This document shows positions 20,563-30,233 of a stretch of DNA of 64,000 nt, piece after piece. Source of the DNA: Zygnema cylindricum. Lineage: Eukaryota; Streptophyta; Zygnematophyceae; Zygnematales; Zygnemataceae. The position numbers and the translations under genes were made by a program. How positions within the stretch are numbered: the first letter of the stretch is position 1; each line of letters begins with the position of its first letter. The notes beneath the pieces were generated by a model. The model was not told where the DNA came from. It worked only from the letters and a program-made list of their open reading frames with translations, and did no database searches. The stretch covers positions 53,119-117,118 of the forward strand of contig JBBHKE010003002.1 of the NCBI GenBank assembly GCA_037447655.1. Reading direction: 5' to 3'.

Positions 20563-22062
20563 CCCCCCCCCCCCATCCCATTCCCATATCCTCTCTCCCT
20601 TCCCTCCCACGTACCTCACAATCAGAAGAGTTTCGCTGATTCCCGAGACCTTTGCCAAACTTTCCAACACTATTTTTAAGTATTCGGGTCGATTGTGGAC
20701 GTAAAGTACAATTATTACTTTTCCTTCTCCCACACCTCCCTGCGGGAACTTTTCCATATTTTTCGAAACTAAAATATTCCAGCTTTCCATCTCTCTCAAA
20801 AGTTCATTGTCTGGAGGCCACCCTTCCTTTTCTTTCCATTCCTTTAAAAACTTTTCTCTCTCCGACGAATTTCCCGATTGTATTTGTACGTTTTTCTTCG
20901 GTTCAACCTCATTAATTAAAACAGATTTCAATTTGTCCCATTCCTCACTCTTCCCTACATTTTTCCCTTGAAGTATTTGATTTCTAAACTGGTCCAGCCA
21001 TGACTTTGCTCTCCCTTTCTCTTTAAAAAAAGCAGTTTTTTTGGCGTCTCCCTTGTCATCTTCCTCGGGCTCCTTATTATTCTCGTCTACGAATTCTGAT
21101 CCATACCCATACATATGTTTTTTTTTCAAAAAAAGGTTCATCCTTCTCTCCCTTATGTCTTGCAAGCTACCACTTCTCCCATTTTTCCTCCTGCGTACTC
21201 GCTCATGCCCTCGACTAATCTTCCTATTTTTTTTTTCAGTGAAATCTTCTCTACTACTTTTACTCGACCTCTTCGCCAACTCCTTTCCCATCTTGCCATC
21301 TCCCTTGATACTCGTTTCCCCACTTTCACCCAAAATCTTATCTGCTCCTTGTGCTTTCTCTACCTCTCCTGTCTGCCCTAAATCTTTCCTTTTATCCAAA
21401 ACCTTAGCAAGTTCTCTTATGTTCTCAGCCTCTCCCTTCTCCTCTATTTCCCTCTTTTCATCCAAACTCTTGATGGATTCTTGTACATTCTTAACTTTTC
21501 CTCTCTTCCCAATTTCAGTTCCTTTATCTAAACCCTTATCCGGTTCGCTCACCCCCTCTCCCTCCTCTTTCATCCCCACCTCTCCCACCATTTCTGCCTT
21601 CCATTCGTCCTCATCCACTGTATGCTTATCATCCTCATCTTCACCCATGTAAAAATCGAGAGGTAACCCTCCTTCTTCCAGGTTGTTCTTGTGACCCCAT
21701 CCTTCCTCTTCAATTTGCCCACCTCCCCCCACACCTTCCACACCATCAACTTCATTAACTTCCGTTGTTCCATTTAATGCTTCTCCGGTGCCTTCTCTTT
21801 CCTCTCTCTCTCTTCCTTTTCTGTTGGTTTCCAAAAATATCTTGTGATGTGACGCATTATTTCCATTGTCTACTTCTGAGTGGCCAACAAAACCTCTATT
21901 TTCCCCTTTGTCCCCCTTGCTTTCCCTCGAAATCCAATTCAATCTTCCTCCTGCCAAAAGTACTCCTGTAATGGAAAACAGAGTGGCTGAAACCAACAAT
22001 AATAATACTACTCCTCGAGCTGGAAAGGAAGCCAAGAGACGCCCAGTTCGTGAAAATCTCAT
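19617..22062 (-). CDS. GnTII: GnTII, beta-1,2-N-acetylglucosaminyltransferase II, intact exons 1-2
   Basis: A type II medial-Golgi enzyme that adds GlcNAc to the alpha-1,6 mannose of the trimmed N-glycan after mannosidase II. Exon 1 is 20615-22062 and exon 2 is 19617-19836 (AG|T phase, GTACGT donor, TTGCAG acceptor). Residues 1-14 are basic and 15-39 form a hydrophobic membrane anchor. Residues 40-447 are a very long charged low-complexity stem. The catalytic domain starts at about 448 with VIIVLYVHNRPEYLKIVLES and continues in exon 2 with SHDGFYPEMDNLV, FCQVKQIYAPYSPH and FRSPKFTSLK. The stem is far longer than in Arabidopsis GnTII (about 430 residues in all) and contains four 22-residue repeats (177-264). 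The remaining catalytic exons downstream (18210-15814) are duplicated, satellite-interrupted and frameshifted, so activity of a full product is doubtful. Confidence 0.85.
19876..20090. repeat. Minisatellite in GnTII intron 1
   Basis: About fourteen copies of a 13-17 bp unit of the form CTGGAAATAAAAAAA, varying by A-run length and C/T. It lies within the intron between exons 1 and 2. Confidence 0.9.
20525..20573. repeat. (CT)n(C)n microsatellite in GnTII intron 1
   Basis: A CTCTCT run followed by a poly-C run, 42 bp inside the intron from the exon 1 donor. Confidence 0.85.
21271..21534 (-). repeat. Four in-frame 66-bp repeats in the GnTII stem
   Basis: Codons 177-264 form four consecutive 22-residue units that begin GLDKG, SLDEK, VLDKR and ILGES and usually end in (E)LAK/SIK/ADK. 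They are diverged but strictly equal in length, charged and probably helical. They sit in the stem between membrane anchor and catalytic domain. Confidence 0.65.
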
Positions 22063-22099
22063 GGCTTGTGATGACTTATTAACGTGAATTTAAAAGACT

Positions 22100-22385
22100 T
22101 GTAAAGACTTAGAAAGACTTGTGTTGATTCAATGTGACTTTGAAAAATTTGTGTTGACTTAATGTGATTTTATAAGACTTGTGTTGACTCAGTGTAACTT
22201 CAAAAAACTTGCGTTGACTTATATCTCCTCGAGTTGACTAAAAATAACTAAGGTTGTTCAGATCGTGCACTCGGTAAGATAGAGACTCAAGTTGACTTGA
22301 GTTGACTTGAGTTCACTCAGGTTGACTTTGACCTCAGATGAGCCTGGTTGATTCCAGTTGAGTGAAATTTATGGAGTTGACTTGC
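22100..22385. promoter_or_regulatory. Array of nine TTGACY (W-box) motifs upstream of GnTII
   Basis: Nine TTGACT/TTGACC hexamers occur between about 22154 and 22382, 90-320 bp upstream of the GnTII ATG. They lie in diverged tandem repeats containing GACTTGTGTTGACTTA. TTGAC[CT] is the known core recognised by WRKY transcription factors. Whether the array is regulatory or just a repeat is inference. Confidence 0.5.
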
Positions 22386-22399
22386 AATGAATTTTTGCT

Positions 22400-23640
22400 C
22401 AACAGTTTTAATACAAACTAGTTATCAGCCCCAATCTCCAATAAAAGGATTGTATATGTTCTAAATCACATTCCAACAAATACAAAGAGTCTAAGATTAC
22501 AATGCACCACATTATCTAAGAACAACTTAAAAACAATGGAATTTCTGAACTTAGAAGCTTCAAACCCTAAATTTTTTGGAATCATGGGAAAGTTGGAACT
22601 AAAATAAGTTGGCACTTTTTAAAAAATTTTGCAAACAGACTAAGGAATTATGGCTGGAGAATACTGTCAAATGTTGAAATGTGAGAGCAAAATATTAAAG
22701 AATCTCCAAAAGAAAACCATTAATGCTACACAAAAAAAAAAAAGTATCAGTTAAAGTCTTAAATTCAGTACATTGTTTTTTGAGAAGAGAAGCTTGTTTT
22801 AAGCAAAAATATTAGTTTGATATTGAAACTGAACGGAACGCACATGGAGACACCTGCACAAAATTGTTCTAAGGAGCGAATGTCACATGTAACTGGAGCT
22901 ATTTTTCGGAGTTTTTTTTCTAGCCCGATGTGACGAAAACAGCACAGCCATATTTTGGCTTTCAAAATTAAGGAAATGCCACGAATGAACTAAGAACGTT
23001 GCAGGACAAAACCTACGAATATCAAAAGTCGAAGGGCGGTTGCACATGTCAAAACTTCGCTTTTACGCGTGCGGCGCTCTTTCCGTACGACGGTTATGGA
23101 AGGTGACTTTTTCGATTATTCCTCCAAGAAAGTACCCCAGCAGTACGGTTTCATTAGACTTTCGCCGACCAGAACGAATAGACACAGTACAGTACAGTAC
23201 AGTACTGTACTGTACTGTACTCCGTAGATTCCTGGAATGTAGCGCGTCAGCAACAGTCGTACGTATTCTGGCCAAATTGGCAAATCTTGCTGATTTTTCA
23301 TACGACCACGAAGTAGTAACGTACACCAGAAATGTCGACGCCGTATTAAAAATGTGATCGTTAAAAAGACTAGCGACGTTTCCGTGCGTCGACGGCATTT
23401 TTTGCACGCTTCTCACGTGTACAGCGAAAGCATTTGTCAACGGATTTTCTGATGGTTGCCACCATCCCAACAAATACATCCAGATGAAAAAGTAAAAAAG
23501 TGCCAAAAAGTCAAAATCCAATTCAAAAAAGCCTGAAATGCGCACGGTAACAAAAAAAAAATGATACATTTCAAAACGACTTTTACAAGCACGCCAACAT
23601 TAAAGTATATAAAAAAAGCTCAACAGATCGGCTGACTAGA
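22400..23640. other. Intergenic, GnTII/ManII divergent spacer
   Basis: AT-rich to about 23000, then mixed composition. It contains the perfect palindrome at 23186-23221. I see no gene: short frames on both strands over 23040-23570 overlap one another and show no motifs. Confidence 0.4.
23186..23221. repeat. Perfect 36-bp palindrome of AGTAC repeats
   Basis: Four AGTAC-type units are followed by their exact complement, centred between 23203 and 23204. It can form a cruciform. It lies in the GnTII/ManII spacer. Confidence 0.85.
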
Positions 23641-23708
23641 CGAGTGACGCGTGTCGATCTCAGAAGCAACAACATCGACTGATGGCCGTTGGTGAGGCTT
23701 CTGAAGTG

Positions 23709-23894
23709 TGACGTGTCCGCAGATTAGTATTCACACGTGGCAAATCGTGCTGGTGTGATAACCCTCGATGCCTCCTCTGCGACGACCCTCTGCTCGCCGC
23801 TGGACACGTGGCAGCCAGAGAGTGAAGCCGCTCTGGACACACTACCCTCTGCTGCTGGCGGGATTTCTGCTCTTCTGTGCAAGCACCACGTGGC
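23709..23894. promoter_or_regulatory. Cluster of ABRE/G-box elements upstream of ManII
   Basis: Three CACGTGGC octamers (23734-23741, 23805-23812, 23887-23894) match the ABRE consensus YACGTGGC, and TGACGTGTCC lies at 23709-23718. In plants these bind bZIP/ABF and bHLH factors. The cluster lies about 450-630 bp upstream of the tentative ManII ATG and could belong to its promoter. Confidence 0.5.
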
Positions 23895-24338
23895 TTCTGT
23901 GGCGCCTTGGAACAGAGTTGAATTCAGGTTGGATCGCATAGCTTTCTGTTAGAAATTAGGGTCATTGTCAAATCGGATTCGGTTCTAGTCTAGGGTTAAG
24001 CGTTTCAAGGTCAGAGCTAGGGCTGTACGGGCTGTTAGAATTGGTTGATGTCAACTGCTTCCCTCAAAGGCATTTAATGTTCATTGCAATTCTAAACGTT
24101 TTAACCTGAGTCCAAAAACTTTTTAGAGGTTTAACTCAGTTTTTTTCCTAGTTGATTTGTGCGCTTACCTATATCTTTATTTCTGGTATCTGAGAAGGGT
24201 TTGGTTGCTTTTCTAACGATTTCTTTTTTTGTAATTTATCTCACAGATTTCGTTCAGGATTGCTAAGAAGTTGGTGGTTTAGGTTTAGGTTTCCATTGTC
24301 CACCGTGGAATTCCAGAATTAAAGAATTCCCTAGAATC

Positions 24339-27300
24339 ATGTCAGTGGTCATGAAATGTAGCTCAAAAAACCAGACAAGGGTGGGACTTTCAATGGAAAA
24401 TCCTAAATCTAATGTTTTTCAAAAAAGGTACATGTACTGATGTAGTATCTCATATATTCGTATAAAGTATAGTTATCTTGAACCTGTTTGTAGTTTAATT
24501 GACCTGGGTTACATCTATGAACATTTGTACATAAAAACGTTTGATTCCAACTCTGCTGTCAAGGGTCGTGACCAGGGATAAAGCGTAGTTTTAGGATTAT
24601 CTTGCAGGTTAGCGTCTGGAGGATGGATTTGAATTTAGATTTAAGATTATCAGTTAATTTCACCTTATGTTGTTTCTTTTCTTGCAATGACCAAGAGAAA
24701 CTTTTAAATTAATGTTATCCATGTAAATAGAACTTCTTGGGGTACTGGCCATCTCTGTTTCTTTTGCCTGATCAAAAGCTTGTTTCTCCCTTTTATACGC
24801 ATTGCAGAAAACAGGGATTTTTGTCCTTTGGTTGCTGGAAAGGAGTCCAATGTGAATCATACGACAAGAAATTTGTATGAAACAATCGCATTTCAAAATG
24901 AAGAGGGTGGAGTGTGGAGACAGGTGAGGACTATCTTTTGATTTTTATTTTTCTTTTAACTTTGAGTAACAAGTTTACTGTGTTCTTTAACCAAGGAAAT
25001 TAATATTTGCTTGCATGTTTTGCAATTTAGGAACCTGGACACTTTTTTTTGATAAAGGAATGTTAAACATTTGTCCTTTGTGTTTACGGAAACATCGAAT
25101 CTTGATTAAGAAGTAATCGTGATCCTCTCCTTACCTCAAAAGGCATCCCCTTGCCATAGCGTAACTACTTTTGACCATACTGGGAGCCCATTTCTCGACC
25201 TCACACATAAACCCCATCATCAATTGGTATTAGCATTCGTGATTTTCTTTCCACTTAAATCAATTTTTCTCCGCATATACTCATCGATTTTTCTTTGGGG
25301 GCCTCCATTGAACCTTACCTTTCTAGCGCAACCATTGAATACAAAATCTAAGAAGTGCGCACGGAGAAAAATGATTTTAAAGGCTGAAGAAAACAGTAAT
25401 TCTAATGACGATGTAGTCAGGAATGTTGCCGTTATCGAAGAAATATTTCTGAAGTTAAGAGGTTTGGTAAAGAGCTTCTTTCATTCTCCACATTTTGCAT
25501 CTAGGATAGGTGGTCCACACTAAATATCGTGGACGGAAAGCATTGTAATTAACCCTGCCTCAAGTAAATGCTATTCAATGCTTCTCTCCCTTTTATCGTG
25601 CCTCACTACCTCTCCATTTTTCTCACTTCCAGTCATTCTCCCTCTCCACCGATTCTTTGGAGAGTTATTTTAAGTATATACAAGCTACAGCTCAACTTTT
25701 TGGGGGTTGTGTTGGGGCTGAATCAGGGCTGGGATGTGAAGTACAGAGGAGATGAATGGAATGAAAGAAAACTTCGAGTTTTTGTCATTCCGCATTCTCA
25801 TAATGATCCAGGATGGTTGCAAACGGTGGAGGAGTATTACCAATCAAAAACAAAAAATATACTGACCAACGTTGTGAATGCTTTGAAAGAGGTAAAATGG
25901 GCAAACAATGGCAAGGATGTGTATTGGAATGTCTAGAGTCTAATTCATTTCTGAATATTTGTTTCGAGCCGTTGTAGTGTTTCTTTGAGTGTTTTTTCTA
26001 CAGAAGTGTGTTCTTCATTTTTGATCGATGTGGGTTTTATGTATGCTGTTTTTGACTTGTTTGTTATATGAGAGATTTTGCAGTTTCCCATGGCATTTTT
26101 TCAAGGACAGATACGCATCAATTCTACCTGTCCATGAGATTTCCTTTGCTAAATGTATGTTTAAATTCTCCCATTTTGTTGGTATTGATGGTTAACTATT
26201 ACACTGCCCATCGTTATTAGAGATAGAACATTTTTCGGGCAGTCAATTTTTTTTTCTCGTCACATACTTTTCCGATTTTCAATTGTGACGTCATTATTCA
26301 AAGGTAAAACCGTCACCTTTTGATTGCCTTCCTAAGAAAAAACATCCAACGGTCTGTCACAGAGCTAAACGCTTTTGACTGCCCGAAAAATGTTTAGCTC
26401 TAATAACAATGGGCGGTGTAGTGTTCATATCTCAAGTGACTTCGTTAAATGAATAGCTTTTGAAATTTTTGTTTACTGGGCTAAATGGAAAAATCTGGAA
26501 TGTGAAAGTACCAATGGACTTGTCATGGAAAGACTTTCACCTTGATACGTTTTTGTTCTCAGTTTATGCTAACAACATCATAGTTTCGATGTAGGTTGAG
26601 GTTATGTCACAAAGTTATAATTTGAGTACAAATGTTCGCTGGAAGAGTTATTAATTAGCACTCATTTTTAATTATTCTATTTCAATACAGTTTACCTCCG
26701 ATGGTACTTAAAACTTCAAGACAATTGTACTTAGTACATGTGTTCTTACACTCATATCCCTGCCTACAAAACGTTAAACTTTCAGACAGAAAATGAGATT
26801 ACAATTAACATACAGTGCATTTAGTCAATCCTTTAAAAACTTAACTAACTTAACTTTGGTCATAAGATGTGATCTGCTAACAGGAAAAAAACCCTTAATA
26901 TTTTGCCCTAATATCCTATAACACTATATTGCCTGTATCCTTGGACAGAACCCTAAAAGACGGTTTATTTGGGAGGAAATATCGTATCTTTCCATGTGGT
27001 GGGAAGACGCGACGGAACAAGCGAAAACGGATTTACAGAAACTGGTCCGTTCTGGACAGTTAGAAATTGTGGGAGGCGGTTGGGTGATGAACGATGAGGT
27101 CTCTGTTTCCCTTCTCCTCCCACCTTCTCCTCCTCAACAATTTGGTTGTAACGGGGCACCATAACTAGTGTGGGTCAGCTAATAAGAGTGTTTTTATTTT
27201 TATTTTTCACAGTAGTTCAGACCTTTACTGTAGGTTTTTAATGTGCGGAGGGAAGGAGGGGAGGGAAGGGAGGGAGGGAAGGGAGGATGGGAGGGGGGGA

Positions 27301-28524
27301 GTGGGGGAGGGAGAGAGGGAGGTCCTCTAAAACAAAATATGCTTTACGACTGTGAATTTACAGGGACCATACTATCATCCCATCCTCGTAAGTAATATAT
27401 TCACACTAATGACAGTGAAGAATGTAGAAGGTCCATGAAAATTTGGAAGAAAACTTATTTTTTGTGCAATGCTAAAATACATGACATGGTCTACTCCACA
27501 CCAGTTTAGTTATTTATTTAACATAGGTATCCAGATTTACTTTCTAAATTTTGCGAAATGAAGTCAAGTAGATTTTTCTGAAGGTGAGATTTGTTGCTTT
27601 TGTCATTTTGTGCAGGCAAATTCACATTATTTTGCGATAATCGAGCAGGTAAGTCAAACGAAATGAGGATTTTTGGAAAGTTTTTGCCTCTCAGTAATCA
27701 AAATACAAATATCTATTTTTTGATCTTTGGTGATTTTAGGTTTCTGCTCATTTTGTTGTCTTTGTACGAAAAATCAATTAGCTTCCTATGGAAGTATAGT
27801 TTTCAAAATCAAAAATTTGTTAAGAACTTCAATTATTGTTTTTAGCTATTTTTCAGGGCAGAGCTCAGAGGTTTTGTCCTTTTTTTTTCCCTCTTAATTC
27901 TGTTCGTGTTTTATTAGTGCTTGACTTTTCTTAAACACAAATAAAAACACAAATTTTATTCTGTGTTTCTTATTTTAAGCTTTTGTTGTTTTTTTTCCTT
28001 TTCTTTTCAGATCATAGAAGGAAATACATGGCTATATGATCATATTGGAATAGTTCCCCGAAATGCTTGGGCAATCGACCCATTTGGACACTCTCCCACT
28101 ATGGCTTATATTTATAAACGGATGGATTTTCAAAACATGCTTATACAAAGAACCCACTATGAAGTTAAAAAAGCTCTCGCTCGCAAGAAAAATCTCGAGT
28201 TTATGTGGCGCCAGTCGTGGGATATGGGAAACGGAACGGACATTCTTTGTCATATGATGCCGTTTTATTCGTATGATATTCCACACACGTGTGGTCCAGA
28301 TCCTTCCATTTGTTGTCAGTTTGATTTTGGAAGATATCCTCTTGGACATAGTGATGGGTGTCCTTGGGGATTTCCTCCAGTTGTAATTACTCCAGAAAAT
28401 GTCGAAGAAAGGTCAAATTTGATTCTAGACCAGGTGGGTAGACTGTCTTATCTCCCTCCCTCTCTCGCTCTCTCTCCCTCTCTCTCTCTCTCTCCCCCTC
28501 CCTCCCTCCCTCCCTCCCTCCCTC

Positions 28525-28572
<48 letters not shown>

Positions 28573-30083
28573 CCTCCCTCCCCCTCGCGCATGCGCGCTT
28601 GCGTGCGATGCCATCTAATATCACTCTTTTCTCAGCTCCCACTGTCTCGGTTTTCTTTTCTCTCACACTTCCCTTTTTTTTCTCTTTCCTGTGCGCATTT
28701 CTTTTTGCAATCTTTTACAATCTTTTGCATTCTTTTCTTTCTTGTGTATTTTCTCTCTGACGATCTTTCTTCTTCTCAGCTCCCACTGTCTCGGTTTTCT
28801 TTTCTCTCACACTTCCCTTTTTTTTCTCTTTCCTGTGCGCATTTCTTTTTGCAATCTTTTACAATCTTTTGCATTCTTTTCTTTCTTGTGTATTTTCTCT
28901 CTGACGATCTTTCTTCTTCCTTCTCTCTGGTTATGATAACATTACTTCACAAAATTTTCATCTTATACTTTCTTTCCAGTCAAACTATTTGATCTGGTTC
29001 TTGCTTCCGATATTTAAACTCAATTTATTTCTTTCTGTGTTCTTCCAAAGTCTCCTTTTCTGATCAGTTATATGTTAGGTTTCCCAGTTTTACTGTCGAA
29101 GTTTAATACTGACGTCCTGTATAATTCCTTGTTAACGACATCATGGGTATGTGATAGATTCGTTGAACATCAGTTTTATTCTGTCATATGCAACTTGTAT
29201 TCAATTTCAGGCCTCTTTTTCTCACCAGTTTTTTACTCAAATGTTTCTTAAAAAAGAAACTGTACCTCGTGGGTTTTAAACAAATAGATTTTGTGGAAAT
29301 GCAGTGGCGTAAAAAAGCAACTTTATTTCAAACCAATACAGTTTTAGTACCTTTGGGTGATGATTTTCGTTATGCTTATGATGGAGAGGCTAATCTTCAA
29401 TTTGAAAATTATGAACGAATTTTTGAATACATTAATCGACAAACAGAACTCCAAGCCATCTGTCAGTGAGTACGACAATTTTTTTTTTAACTCATATGCT
29501 TTGGAATATCTTTTCTTCCAAAATTCTATACTGCAATAAATGCTAAGTAAACTTGACAAAAAAAGTCATTGGAGCTATTTGCGGTAGGAGCTTTTTGTGG
29601 TTCTTCTTAATATCCAGTCATATTTTGCACACATCAAAGAATTGAATAGTCAATTCATCTTCTCTTTTAGGATCTGCCAAATGTAATCTCTACTTGAAAT
29701 ACTGGAAAATTTCTTCCAGGTTTGGAACTCTTGAAGATTATTTCACTGCCGTCCGAGAAGAACTCGCTATCAAAGTGGAGAAGGAGAAGGAGAGTGAGAG
29801 TATGAGTGGGAACGTGAAAGAAGGGAAGGATGCGACAGTATCCCTCCCTTTGCCTGTGCTCTCAGGTGACTTTTTTACATATTCTGATGTGAGACAAGAT
29901 TATTGGAGTGGATATTATACTTCTCGACCCTTTTATAAATCAGTAGATCGGGTTCTTGAGGCCACTCTTCGAGGGGCAGAGATATTAATGGTGATTGCAA
30001 CAGTATCTGAGGCTTCTAACCAGAAAGGTCTAGAAGAGCTAAAATCTTCAATGCGTGAAAGGTAATTGTTGAGTCTTTTCTAC

Positions 30084-30126
<43 letters not shown>

Positions 30127-30165
30127 CCCTCTCTCTCTCTCCCCCTCTCTCTCTCTCCCCCCCCC

Positions 30166-30233
<68 letters not shown>

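Noticed and set aside
23737-23952. 71-codon plus-strand frame as the missing first exon of ManII
   Set aside because: No hydrophobic anchor, no fitting donor found, an antisense frame of equal size, and it overlaps the ABRE cluster.
25119-25523. 134-codon plus-strand frame
   Set aside because: It lies wholly inside ManII intron 2, between two in-phase exons, and has no family motif.
28591-28992. Plus-strand 133-codon hydrophobic frame with an internal repeat
   Set aside because: It is the perfect 144-bp tandem duplication in ManII intron 6 read as protein.
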